The position numbers and the translations under genes are program-made. Shown piece by piece: positions 1 to 11,020 of a DNA stretch of 64,000 bases. The notes under the pieces were generated by a model. It made no database searches. It worked only from the letters and a program-made list of their open reading frames with translations, and had not been told where the DNA came from. This stretch comes from Chrysaora quinquecirrha (Eukaryota > Cnidaria > Scyphozoa > Semaeostomeae > Pelagiidae), in assembly GCA_014526335.1 (NCBI GenBank), contig JACTAT010000037.1:1259777-1323776 (forward strand). Direction: 5' to 3'. Every line of letters begins with the position of its first letter. Positions within the stretch are counted from its first letter, which is position 1.

Positions 1-590
1 GATTAAAAATATTTATTTCAATTGTCCTTTTCATTAAACCTCACTTAGTTTTTTCAAAAAAGTAATTTGAAAGAGGCCACTTTGAAGAGGTTTTTCGCGA
101 AACAGAAAGTGACAAATTTCAAACGTTCATTACCAAGGTTTGATTTTAACAAATCAGAAACCCGTACCTCATATAAACAAAATGGTTTAAAAAATTTTAT
201 TATCAAGTTTGTACAGTGTTATTGCAAATATTTTATGAAGAACTTACATTCAAAATTTGCGGAAAAATGCTCACAACTCCAACATTAGACTTTTGCTGCA
301 AAATCACCAATATACGCATGCCCAACTTCATTTCATACCTCTGGAGCAGAGTTTATAAGTTGTTGATCAGTAATTTGCAAAATTGCCCCCAGACACAGGC
401 AGGAAACCTATCCTTGATAACATCGATAAACATCAACATATGCATTACATGACTGAACCATACAAGAATCCAGATGCACATTATTGCTCTCTTCAATCTA
501 CAGAAAACAGAATTTCCAGCAATCATCTTCCAGATTATGCGCCAATCAATTTGTAACAGGAGCTAGACAATGGAGTATCTTGCCCACGCA
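1..590. other. Intergenic, no gene recognised
   Basis: AT-rich DNA with only short open frames of 73-78 codons that lack any recognisable motif. No repeat or RNA gene was seen. Confidence 0.5.
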
Positions 591-796
591 GATTTGTTTT
601 AAAAAGCTATAACTGATTTGTAAAAAAATAAAAATAGCAATTCTTAACTAAATAATCTTCAAATTTTAATAAAATAATGATACAAGTCTGAAAGGCCTCA
701 GTGTGCTTTAAGATTATTTTAAGGAAATTTGAAGTTTATTTAGTCCAGAATTCCTATTTTTATTATTTTACAAATCAGTTATTTAAAACAAATCTG
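591..796. mobile_element. Foldback / MITE-like element with ~85-bp arms
   Basis: The left arm beginning CAGATTTGTT (591 to ~675) is matched in reverse complement by the right arm ending AACAAATCTG (~712 to 796), with small indels. The two arms nearly meet, leaving a short centre, and there is no coding capacity. This is the form of a short non-autonomous foldback. No clear target duplication was found. Confidence 0.6.
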
Positions 797-1262
797 CCAT
801 TTTCAAATGTGTTCACTCTCAAATCTCCTTTTGGCAAACACTAAAAACACCCAAACATTAGGAAAACAGACTCATCAGTACTGCAACCAATGACAACAGG
901 GGCTGGTATTTCTGAACTTTTAGCGCCAATGATCCGGAAACAGATGCAGTCAGAGAAGACAAGACTACCATGGACTATTCTGCATTCAGGTTCTGTTATT
1001 CGCAAAGATAGAGCCTCATTGTTGATGACGTAAGAAACAGCAACGAAAAAATTTATTATTACTTCTTTATAAATGATAACAAAACCATAGCTATATTGTG
1101 AATTATTTCAACAAGAAAAAGGTTTTGAAACAGGCACAAACTGAGAGTCACATATTGAGGATTATCCAATGTAGTCATTATTCCATTATTGTTCGTGCTG
1201 GAATAATTATTAAAACCCAGTTGCAGATATTGATTCAGTTGAAGCACCTAAAAGGGATCATC
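797..1262. other. Intergenic, no gene recognised
   Basis: Short open frames on both strands (62-68 codons) without recognisable features. Nothing else was seen. Confidence 0.4.
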
Positions 1263-1915
1263 TCCAATTATTCGTATCAAATTTGTTTAATAAAATTTGT
1301 ATAATTATACCATCTTATACGATTTTTTGTAAGACGTATACGAATTAATTCTTATCAACACGTTCTGCAACATGAAAAAATTTGTATAAAATTCGTATAG
1401 GATAACATATAAAATTTGTATTAAATTCATTTAATATTCGTATCAAATTTGATAGGATTCGTATAGGATTTTGCAGAAAATTCGAATAAAATTTGCATAA
1501 TGATATCCATACAATTCGTCTAAACAAATTCTAACCCTGTATGACTTCTTTGACCTTTGGGATTGTTCTACTTATTTTAGCGTAACCTTTCAGTTCTCAC
1601 GTTATTCCTTTCATAAATTACTGACTTGCATTCCTATTATTCTTTGAACCAGCCTACTATCGTTCCTGGAATGGGCCGCTTTGTTATAAAAAGCTGCTAA
1701 ATTTTTCTTTCCGCGTCAAATTTGTATCAAAATTGTATCACATTCGTATCAAATTTGTATCTCATTCGTATCAGATTGGTATAAAATGCGTATGAAGGAA
1801 AAAAGAAATTTGTATACAATTAGTATACGTGATTTGTTTTATACAAATAAATTGGTATAACACATTTTTTCCACTGAGTAAAAATTCGTATAAATTAGTA
1901 TAAACACTATACGAT
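1263..1915. repeat. Two arrays of ~11-bp-phased TTYGTATNAAA motif
   Basis: Two clusters (about 1263-1530 and 1721-1915) are built from the motif TTYGTATNAAA repeated at 11-bp steps. At 1721-1797 seven units follow one another without a gap, each 11 bp and each with GTAT in register. The first cluster is more decayed but keeps the same phase. The clusters flank ~180 bp of unrelated DNA. The 60-codon minus-strand frame over the first cluster is a by-product of the repeat. Confidence 0.7.
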
Positions 1916-2120
1916 TAATTTTGAGAGAGTCCATAACAGAGAATAGTTTCATGTTATTTAATGTCTACTACTGTGTTTTCTGCTGTCAATATGTTTTGTG
2001 TTACAGTTAATGCTCTGTTCTATATATGAGAATTATGCATATGTAGATATTTTCTTTTACATTAAAGTTCCGAATACACTGTGTGATCTATGCTATATTA
2101 AAAAGAGGAAGTTTTACGAG
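1916..2120. other. Intergenic, nothing recognised
   Basis: Unremarkable AT-rich sequence between the 11-bp array and the dead Rep copy. Confidence 0.4.
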
Positions 2121-2139
2121 TAATGTTTTGCAATCCTTT

Positions 2140-2790
2140 TGCGTTCAAGTATGCTATCGGCATTTTAAAAAAGGCCAGGTGTTGTCTAACAATTCATGTA
2201 GACTCTTTGAGGATTTTGACAACACAAAATTGGATAAATCACAATCACAGTCATTGCTTTGCTTCTTTGCCAGAAAAAAAGGTTCAGTGTCCCTTCTAAT
2301 GCTATTGTAAACTCTAATGCTTGTGGAGGGCTTGCTCGATGCACCAGTCTTGTGCTTGCAAGACTCACAGATTGATTTCTTGGTCTTTGGTGATCATGTA
2401 TCCTTAAGGTCTGGGTAACTTTCACTGTAATAGACGTTGGTGTTTTACTTGCAAACGTATCTATAAGCAACTGCATACTGGTCATGCTGTTCAGAAAAGT
2501 TTAATGCCACCCTCTGCTCTTGTGCAGTCTTGTTCTTGAGAGCAAGCCATTTTGTCGCAGCTGATAGCTTGAGGCATAGATGATAGCGTTAGCCATGATC
2601 AGCATGCTTTTCCAAACAACATGTCCAGTATTCAACCTTTGCTTTTGAAAGTCCCTCCTTGAAATAATTCTCTACCATAGAACCAAAGCTTTGTCATATG
2701 GGAAACCTCTCTAGATCTGCTCTGGAATATGTGATGAGATATGTTCCTCTTCCATTTTGAGTATTAGTTATTGCATTTCTTGGAAGTCAT
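2140..2790 (-). pseudogene. HUH-endonuclease (Rep-like) pseudogene, copy 1
   Basis: Reading the minus strand from about 2790 downward gives a Rep-type N-terminal domain in one main frame. It has a motif I region (LITYSRADLERFP), then a YWTCCLEKHADHG segment leading to the HUH position, where the expected first histidine is lost (a stop, then RYHL), and a tyrosine-motif region (YAVAYRYVCK). At least three in-frame stops interrupt it. The family is the HUH endonuclease plus SF3 helicase type found in CRESS-like viruses and in animal genomes as rolling-circle transposons. Only the endonuclease part is visible here; no helicase was found. It is the same family as the copy at 30.6-31.9 kb, but more decayed. 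Confidence 0.65.
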
Positions 2791-2859
2791 CATTCTCACT
2801 CATATTTGCTTGCCTCTTCAAAAGAGACTGATTTCAACCCTACCAAACGTTAACTACTT

Positions 2860-3440
2860 GAAAGTAAACTTCTCCCCAACTTTTTTATGAGCATACAGTT
2901 ACATAAAATAGGAGCTTTGTTGTGTAAAAGAGTGTAATAATGTAATGTACTATCTATGTAAATTGCTTAAGAGCTGTCCCCAAAGGATTTAGTTTCTTAG
3001 CTCAAAATTTACAACTTATTATGGATATCATTAACTTTTCAATCCATTTCATTGTTGCAACTCTAGTCTAATGAATCTGCAATTTCTCATTAAGTGTAAA
3101 AAGGCATCTCGTTGCTATAGTTTCAGTTAATACAACGAACTAAACAGCAATTTAATATTTGTTATGCAAGAAAACGAAACAACTGTTTTTATCCATGGAT
3201 ATTTGAGATTTTAATGCAGTTTTCTCTCTGAAATAAGTGGATGTTACAACACTTAGTGTTGCTTAAGCTATCATTTTTGGCACATGCCCAAAGTCTTATG
3301 TAGGCCTTCTGTGTTTGTTCTCGAGTTATAAACTTTACAGATATCACCATTTCATAAAAAACTGTCGATTATATGCCATTTTCCCCTTTAAATTTTTCAA
3401 CCTCATTTTCAGACATCTTTGACTTGGGACATCTATCCTA
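2860..3440. other. Intergenic, nothing recognised
   Basis: AT-rich DNA without an open frame of note, repeat or structured element that could be recognised. Confidence 0.4.
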
Positions 3441-3445
3441 TTCAG

Positions 3446-3770
3446 TACATGTTTTTTTATAAGAACACTGAAACTGAAGAAAGCCATGTAATGTTCTTAA
3501 TTTTTGCAATTTGAAGGCTCAAAATGTTCTTAACATGTTCTTAATTTTCTTCCTTTTTGAAAAGCTGTGTTTATTCAAATTAGATGATAGTTGCTACCAA
3601 AAGGGACGTACATTTGAAAATGTCACATATATTCACAATGATTGATATTTTGCCTGTTTTCTAGAATTGAGAACAGGACAGCGCCGCTAAAGAAAGTAAA
3701 TTCTAATTTGTTTCTAGCTTCACAGAGCCTTGCAATGTTCTTAGCATGTTCTTAACTTTTCAGCCTCTGA
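3446..3770. mobile_element. Decayed copy of the TA-CAC/ATAAG small-element group (GTTCTTAA type)
   Basis: The left end reads GTACATGTTTTTTTATAAGAAC, close to the conserved terminus of this group. The interior carries repeated GTTCTTAA, including two copies exactly 11 bp apart (about 3520-3541) and two more near 3735-3755. No right terminus was found, so the copy is truncated or strongly diverged. Confidence 0.5.
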
Positions 3771-4310
3771 AGCCTTAAAAACTTTTATGGACTATTTCGC
3801 CTCTCTAGATATTGGGAGGTGCTTTTTTCCCCCACCCTAGTTATCTCGGCTGCTATTTCTCTGATTGAGATGAAACTTGGTAGACATGTGCAAGCAACTA
3901 ATAAACCCAATTTTTTGCTAATTAATCATGTGACACATTGCCTAGCGATTGTGTAGAGTGTGCAATTATGACTATTTAATCTATATTCCAGTAGAGTGTG
4001 TAATTATGACTATTTCATCTACATTTTTATCAAATATTTCATTTGGACAGCACTATTAAAGAACCTAATTGTAAAGATAACAAGACATTATGTAAGAATA
4101 GACATCTTATATTAACCCAGGGGAGCAGGTCACTCTGTTTCTCCATGCATCCGCAAGTCATGTAAATTGATATGTAAAAGACTCGGAGATATGTTTGTAA
4201 AAAGACTATTTGTACCTAATATGTTTTGTTTTTAATTCTAGGGAAATACTCGTCATTCCTTATAGTTTTTCTCACATTTTAGATTATTAGACTTTGGTAG
4301 TGTAAAGAAC
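3771..4310. other. Intergenic, nothing recognised
   Basis: No coding frame or recognisable element. A short direct repeat of GTGTGNAATTATGACTATTT occurs near 3958 and 3996. Confidence 0.4.
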
Positions 4311-4313
4311 TTG

Positions 4314-4998
4314 TCAAAATAATGAAAATGACCAAATGACAAGTTGACAAGTTGACAAGCAGTCATCAGGAAACTTTGAGATACTCTTGTCATTAAAAAG
4401 ATTGGTTACAAACGTAGAAAACAAAGAATTGAGTAACTCAGACTGCATTTCTACCTGCAGACTATCAAATTGACCTAAACAATCAGAAAGAAAAGATGAA
4501 GGATCATCAACTTTGAGGCTACTGTTGCCTGCATTTCTTTCTTCTAAAGTACAATACTCATAAGAAGCAGCAGGGTTGTCAGAAAAATAATCTATATTAA
4601 GAAACACCTTAGCTTTCTCTATGGTGTCAAAATTAGGAACAAGATTGTTACAGACCTCATTGTTTTATGAGAACAATTTTCTTTGTGGGACATATAAGAT
4701 ACATTACTTGCACATATAGTCCAGAAATCTGTATGTTTGTGTTCTGGCCAGCCTGGGTCATTAGGTTTTCTTTCATAATTAAGGGCAATGAAATTAACAA
4801 GATGGTAAAGTTCATCTCGAGACCAAGAATCCTTTTGACCAGCTTTTCTCCTTCACTTACAAGCAAGAGGCTTTTAGAAAAGAGTTCCTTACTTGAATGT
4901 CCTTCAGCACTTATCCGTTTTGAACCTAGCTTTCCTGGTGTGTCACCTTGGGGAACAATTGCTCTTTTCTGCATTCTGCAATCTTTGTTATCTTTCAA
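4314..4998 (-). pseudogene. Broken gene with a Myb/SANT-like domain
   Basis: Three minus-strand pieces follow one another. First is an N-terminal frame (4998 to ~4850) rich in Ser, Lys and Glu. After a frameshift comes a segment (WSRDELYHLVNFIAL, then GWPEHKHTDFWTICASNV) that looks like a SANT/Myb-type DNA-binding helix bundle with its spaced tryptophans. After another frame change comes an acidic Ser-rich C-terminal part (4607-4314). A GTAAGT at the first frame change could be a splice donor, so some breaks may be introns, but no matching acceptor was found. Such domains occur in animal transposon-derived proteins. The family assignment rests on the tryptophan pattern only. Confidence 0.4.
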
Positions 4999-5564
4999 AG
5001 ATTAATTACTGTGAATTAAAAATACTACTTACATGATGTCCATTTTATTATGTGTCAATTTTTATAAGTTCCTATTTTGTAAATGTTAAATTTTTGTGTA
5101 TTTGTAATCTTAATATTTGAGTTCACTGCAGAGTAAAGAAAACTGACACTAGTAAGCCTAGCTAACTAGAAATGAAGGAAGTGTATATTTTGCAATTAAA
5201 AAAAGAAGATAACAACAAAGTACATCAACAATTATTTCTAGGTTTGAAGGTTGCCAATTATTTCTAGGTTTTACTCGTATCCTCGTTGACTGGTGTTCCA
5301 TTAACGGCGTGCCTTCTTTCTACACTGCGAACTGCACAATGACATGCCCTCAATCTGACTGTCATGGCATGTTAAGCGAATACTTAGTTTCTTGAAAAGG
5401 CCATTTGGCCCTTTAGTCTTGGGGCTCTCTGGGGACCATAGAAATATTAAGAAATTTTAATATCTCTTCGGCCTTTTTTGCACTCAAAATTAACTGGCCC
5501 CCTAACCGTTAGAGAGCTAGATTGACAAAAACAGTGGCGACTTTCACCTGGTCTAAAACAGTCG

Positions 5565-6475
5565 TCAATGCATATCGTCTATGTCAGGCTCAGCTCTTCT
5601 TGATGGTTTTATGAGCTCAAAGCGATCTTCCTTGTTCTCTGATTGGATGTTGAAGGATGGAAGGGGAAAGTCTTGGAATCTATGTTTCTTGCCTTTCCAG
5701 TAGTAAAACTTGTTGTTACTGCCTACTCTTTTGTAGAACTCATTCAGAATTTTTGGGAGAGAATTATAAAAATCATTTGTGTCGAATATATCACCAAGCA
5801 TTTCATGTAATGTTGAAATAAAACACTCTACATTATGACTAGTTACGCTTCTCAGTGTTCTGGAGGCATATTCCTTACTTTGTATTAATCGCTGGTTAGA
5901 TTTAAAGTAGCCCAACGAAAATTTCTCGTGTAAGACTATTAATTCTATTAGTGCTTATATTTCTGCTAACATATATGCATTAAAAATTGATATTATTTTC
6001 TGTATTTCCTGGAACCCAGTCCTTCAATAGCCAATGCACGTAATGTAAATTTCTTTCTCTTCTTCACTAAGCCCTCATCCATCAACTGCTCTATGCCAAT
6101 TTCTAATGATACGAACAAGACTTGCTTCATTGTGGTATCCTTTTCTCTCCATGAATTCAAGAACACCTTTAGACCTGACGAGCTCACAATCATGCACATT
6201 CTGCTTTCTCTCCCCAGTCAGGGCTTGCTTTGCGAGATCAGTATTTGGATCCTTTAAAGCTTGAAGAAATACCTTTATCTGTACATTCTTGAAAAGACCT
6301 TGTCTAAATCAGTTGGTGTGACGTTTTAACAAATGGCCATGGTCCTGTCTCTTGTGAAGGAATTCCATCGTACTGCCACATACTTCTGGGAAGGAACCAT
6401 GCTGTATGAAATTTATTCCCTCAACCACAGGAGGCCCAATCGCATTAATCTCGTCAATGATATAACCTTACTTGT
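5565..6475 (-). pseudogene. Dead copy of an uncharacterised repeated protein family
   Basis: From 6475 downward the minus strand encodes DEINAIGPPVVEG, then after a frameshift DLAKQALTGERKQNVHD, ELVRSKGVLEFMERKGYHNEA, and further on SVTSHNVECFISTLHEMLGD and NNKFYYWKGKKHRFQDF. The pieces lie in family-like order but in several frames, with stops. The last stretch (5915-5565, 116 codons) is open. I recognise the pattern as a high-copy family in cnidarian-like genomes but know no function for it. A transposon origin is possible because it is repeated and decays like one. Confidence 0.45.
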
Positions 6476-6479
6476 GTTG

Positions 6480-7030
6480 TTTTCTGTCTAAAACATCCTA
6501 TCTTCGATATGGATATTTGGTTGTTGTTGTTGTTCGGAAAACGCCACAATTTGATAGCTTTATACATATATAATAAATAATAACAAGGAGTGAAGCTTTT
6601 CTGAATAGCCTTGATACAACATTGTTTCGTTTTGCCGGAATTTCAGTGATTTTTGCCTTAAACGCCAACTTCTTTACATCAAAATGTTCCCCACCACCTT
6701 AACTGTCTGCAGAGTTCACTTTTCTCAACTAAATCATTTAAAACAGGCACGAAAATATGTTTGTGTATCTGGCAGTTTGAAATCTGCCGAGGCGCGGTCC
6801 TATCACTGTGGCCACATCAAAGCAAACCGCCGTTCGAAATTCGTCATATTTTCCTAAAATATTACGACAGTGACCCCCCAGATTTCGTAGCATAACAGCG
6901 CATCTGCGTAACAACGACACTAGAGATGTAAACATAGTGAAACAGAAATAAAGAACATGAATTATATATTTTGAAGAAGTTTAATTTTGAATTTCCAAGT
7001 ATTTTTCGATGAGAACTTGCACCAAGTTTA
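6480..7030. other. Intergenic; possible promoter of the helicase gene
   Basis: No gene on either strand. The 65-codon minus-strand frames have no recognisable motif. The region lies just upstream of the predicted first exon of the PIF1-like gene. Confidence 0.35.
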
Positions 7031-7114
7031 GGTGCAATGTCTGAGGTGATTTTAGACACAATTGTGGGCGAAAAACAGAAGAAAGGAGGAAGATTTTAAC
7101 ACTGCAGCAAAATC

Positions 7115-8740
7115 ATGGTAAGCATTTATGAAATTATTTTTGGAAATTAGGCTAGGGCAACTGAAACACCCAGTAAAAGGGTAAAAGACCAACAATGATC
7201 AATGAACATTGCAAGAAAGAGCAATTTGAGCTAGATATCTCTAAAAACTCGACTTACCCTTATATGGATACCATCCATTCTTGAAGTTTTTATACCCTTT
7301 TCAACCATTATGCTTTGATAAGGAATATATATGTAAGAATAACTGCTTCTAAATCTATTCGCCTGATTATAAAATGCTGCACCTTCCTTTCACTTGACAG
7401 AAATGAACGAGGAAAAATGTCTTGCGTGATTGTTCTTTCCCACCAAAAACGTCCTAAACACTGGCTCGAGGCAAGCACAGGGATTCCAAGCTTTGGCACC
7501 CTTTTGAGTTCCCATTAAATGTCCCAAAGCGGATTTCTTTCTGCTGTTAGTTTTTCAATCGCTTGTTAAAAATTTCGCAGCACTTTTCATTTTTCTATTA
7601 ATTCCATAAGCGAGCCTTTTTCATGAAATGGACAACAGATTAAGATGTCCAAACCTGATGGTATATTGTCACTGGTCATTAATTGTAATAAATTTTAATT
7701 TCAAATTTTAACAGCTAACAAAAGAACAAGAAGAGTGCATTTCTCTAGCAAAAGATGGTCACAATTTTGTTATTTACGGAAAAGCAGGATCTGGAAAATC
7801 TGCGATCGTCCTTGAAATTTCAAAACGGTTAGCTATCTCTGGAAAGCATGTCCAAATTGTATGCTCAACTGGTATCGCATGCGACGTATATAAAAGTCAA
7901 GCTGAGACTCTTTCTAATACTCCTGTAACTGTACATTCGTTTATAGGGCTTTCTATAGCCGAGGCTCCTTTCAAGCGGTTAGTGACAACATCTTTATCAA
8001 ATGTCTTCGTAAACGAAAGATTAAATAAATGTGATGTAGTGATTTGGGATGAAGTTTCCATGAGCAGCAGTCGCATCTTGGGCCTTTTTAATGAAATAGC
8101 TTGCAGAGCCAGGAATAGCCGATTGCCTTTCGGAGGACTTCAGACGGTATTAGTTGGGGACTGGCTACAGCTTAGACAAGTGCAAGGAAAAAACGACCTT
8201 GGCGAAATGGCATTTAAATGTTCAAATTTTTCCAAACTTATTCCACATACCGTGTAGCTTGAAACTGTGTTCAGACAGGAGGCTAATTCTGAATTTCATG
8301 ATTTACTAAAAGAGCTTAGATGTGGAAAATTGTCTGAGTTGGGTATATCTTGTATGAAATCTTTATCTCGATCAATTGAAAAAAGTAGTAATCAAATGCA
8401 CCTTTACTATAATAATTACGACATTGACTTTCACAATGCTGTTCAGCTTTTTAAAGTCGATGAAAAACAAATCACATATAAAAGCAAAGATCAGGGTGAT
8501 CTTGGTGGATTCCTTAAACTATAGAACTACAGCTTCAAACGATAGAAAAGTATTCTGAAGAAATCAGTTCCACCTTGTCTCAAAACAAACAATTTCTTAG
8601 AAAAATTGCTTGATCAGATGCTTTTAGTTGAGGGAGAGTTTGGCTGGTTTACAAGGTTAAAGAATGAGGCAATAGTCCAATTGCAGAGATCACCCAAGAA
8701 AGACGTATTGTTAGAGATAATCTGGTTAAAGGTTTGATAT
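7115..8740 (+). pseudogene. PIF1-like DNA helicase, one in-frame stop and decayed 3' end
   Basis: A likely tiny first exon carries the ATG (7115-7117), followed by a donor GTAAGC. The intron 7118-7714 ends TTTTAACAG, and exon 2 opens directly with LTKEQEECI. Domains: Walker A GKAGSGKS near residue 20, Walker B DEVSM, the PIF1-type VGDWLQLRQV motif, and ETVFRQ just after an in-frame TAG (8255-8257). The same frame continues to 8524. Beyond that the frame shifts and only traces of a C-terminal helicase region remain to about 8740. PIF1 enzymes unwind DNA 5' to 3'; related ones serve Helitrons. No Rep or HUH partner adjoins it, so this looks like a stand-alone gene copy. The stop and the decayed tail argue for a pseudogene. 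Confidence 0.75.
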
Positions 8741-9516
8741 GCTAAAAAAGATTTGATATAGACCCAAGTCATATCTTGCCCCTAAGTTCCATTTTTTAAC
8801 TGGGGTAATCTGGTCCAGACCCCAAATCATACAATCGGCCATAAACTGAGAACACCAGGTCATAGAAAGTCACAATTCACAACATAAACGCAGTTTGATA
8901 CGCTGAAAAAGATGTGATATAGACCCAAGTCATATCTTGCCCCTAAGTTCTATTTTTAGACTGGGGTAATCTGGTCCTGACCCCCAATCGTACAATTGGC
9001 CATAAACTGAGAACGCCAGGTCATAGAAAGTCACAATTCACAACATAAACGCAGTTTAATTCGCTGAAAAAGATTCGATATAGACCCAAGTCATATCTTG
9101 CCCCTAAGTTCTATTTTTAGACAGGGGTAATCTGGTCCAAACCCCCAATCGTACCATTTGTCATTAACAGAAAAGACCAGACCATAGAATGTCACAATTC
9201 ACAACATAAAGGCAGTTCAATTCGCTGAAAAAATATGTGATATATACCCAAATCATATATTGCCCCTGAGTTCTATTTTTAGACTGGGGTAATCTGGTCC
9301 AGACCCCAAATCATACAATTGGCCATAAACTGAGAACACCAGGTCATAGAAAGTCACAATTCACAACATAAACACAGTTTAATACGCTGAAAAAGATGTG
9401 ATATAGACCCAAGTCATATCTTGCCCCTAAGTTCTATTTTTAGACTGGGGTAATCTGGTCCAGACCCCCAATCGTACAATTGGCCATAAACTTGGAATGC
9501 CAGGTCATAGAAAGTT
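8733..9516. repeat. 161-162-bp tandem satellite, about 4.8 units
   Basis: Units start near 8735, 8897, 9058, 9220 and 9383. Each contains GCTGAAAAAGATNTGATATA, then CCCCTAAGTTC, TAATCTGGTCC and CAGGTCATAGAAAGTCACAA. Units are about 90-95% alike by eye. The array starts where the helicase pseudogene dissolves and ends where hAT-like coding begins. Confidence 0.9.
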
Positions 9517-9639
9517 TTTTGTTTTTTGTTTTGGGCAGTGGTGTTTCTGCCTTAGTATAGAATTAATGACGATAACATTTAAAGAGATGCATGGAAAATT
9601 GAATATGCCATTTGGTTGACATAAAAAGAGAAAGAATTG

Positions 9640-10747
9640 CGTAACAGAGGCATTTTTAAAGAGTTTGTCCAAATCACATCCAAGTGAGATCCGATTTTGT
9701 TTGAACACATTAACAACTGTCAAGGTAATTTTCTGACTTAAAATATTTAGCTATTCGTTTCTTCTAATATCACTTTGCACTGCTTTATATGACGTCACAA
9801 TGACACATTATGCTACTTTAAATTGAAAGTTGCCTTCTTTTTTCCAGGAGTTATAGAGTATTTGAATCCCGAGATCAAAAATCAGTTCATAGGCGTCATT
9901 GGCTCTTCCATTGTGAACATAATCATGGAAAGGCAAAGTGTGGTTTTCTTTTCTGGCAGATGAAACTCCAGATAACAGCAGAACTGAGCAATTATGTGGC
10001 CTGAAACGCTTTAGATGGGGTTGTTGAAGAGCCCCTTCTTTCAATTCAATCCGTAGAGGAAGCAATTTGCAGAAATGTTCATGACAGTCATTTCTTGAAA
10101 ATTGGAGGAATTGAGATTGCCCATTACACCAATGCCAGAACAATGCTACAAGGATGCTAGAAATATTTCCAGAATCCACACTAGGCTCCAAGCAAGAATC
10201 AAAGATGTATCTTTGACAGCTTTGCACACTCACTGTTAGGCTCATGTGCTCCATTTGCTAAGGAATTTTTGGAACTCTCCAGAATGTATACGTTTTTATT
10301 TAAGGAAGTGCGAAGTGTCATGCAATTTTTGCTAAGCATCAAGATAAATTCAATAGCTTGGAGAACTTCCGACACCAGATGGGCGTGTAGGGCTGATAGA
10401 GTTAAGGCAATAAATCATACCTTGCAATCTGTGTTCGCACCCCTGAACAAAGTAAGAGAAAAAGAAAAAAGGCCAAATATTTCAACAGGCTTATTGCAAA
10501 CATTAATTTTGATCTTTTTGCCGTTACAGGTTATTGCAGTAACTCCATTTTTGCAAGGAGACTCTTATAATTACAAACAAAAGACCTTAATGTCGTCAAT
10601 GGATGTGACAGTATTACTGATCTACTCTCGTCAGTCAAAGTACTCAGACAAGGAAAGAAATTTGGGGAATGCTGGGAGGTTGCTGTTAAAAGAATACATC
10701 AGTCTGCTGAAAGAGAGAAGATCCTAAAAACTGCCAAAAAGAATAAA
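9640..10747 (+). pseudogene. hAT-like (ZMYM1-type) transposase pseudogene
   Basis: Plus-strand pieces appear in family order but in different frames. There is an N-terminal segment near 9640-9725, a likely intron (donor after CTGTCAAG, acceptor TTTTTTCCAG near 9845), then EYLNPEIKNQFIGVIG. Next comes DETPDNSRTEQL (from 9959), which matches the hAT acidic catalytic region, then QCYKDARNISRIHTRL, SDTRWACRADRVKAI (10370-10410), and after a frame change KDLNVVNGCDSITDLLSS ending with a stop near 10747. Several stops and frameshifts inactivate it. The C-terminal dimerisation region was not found. hAT transposases use a DDE catalytic core; the ZMYM1-like group is repeated in many animals. The long minus-strand frame opposite 9808-10254 is a shadow. 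Confidence 0.7.
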
Positions 10748-10749
10748 TG

Positions 10750-11020
10750 AAAATGCAGACACAGCTGTAATTTTGACAGTGAAAGACAAATATCATGTTT
10801 CTTTCTACTAAGAAATAAGATATTTCACTAACAATACTATGATGCAAACACTGTTATGATTTATATGTGATTTTCGGGTATTTTCTCCATGCCAATATGT
10901 TATTTCTCAATTTTTTTGTAGATCATTGGTCTCATTGTCACAACACTGACAGCCAAAAATTGGGCAATGAAAGTGCTTCAGTTCTAAAAGAACTTTGTTA
11001 TTTGCATTCACTAGGTTTTT
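10750..11020. other. Possible decayed 3' part of the hAT-like gene
   Basis: A plus-strand frame (10930-11000) encodes a segment with ESASVLKELCYLHS that could belong to the lost C-terminal part of the transposase, but this cannot be shown. Confidence 0.25.

Noticed and set aside
8733..9516. CRISPR-like regular repeats
   Set aside because: Whole units, not short repeats with unique spacers, are conserved, and the region is eukaryotic; it is a satellite.
9808..10254. 148-codon minus-strand frame
   Set aside because: The plus strand carries hAT-like coding in order through the same region, including DETPDNSRTEQL; the minus frame has no motif.
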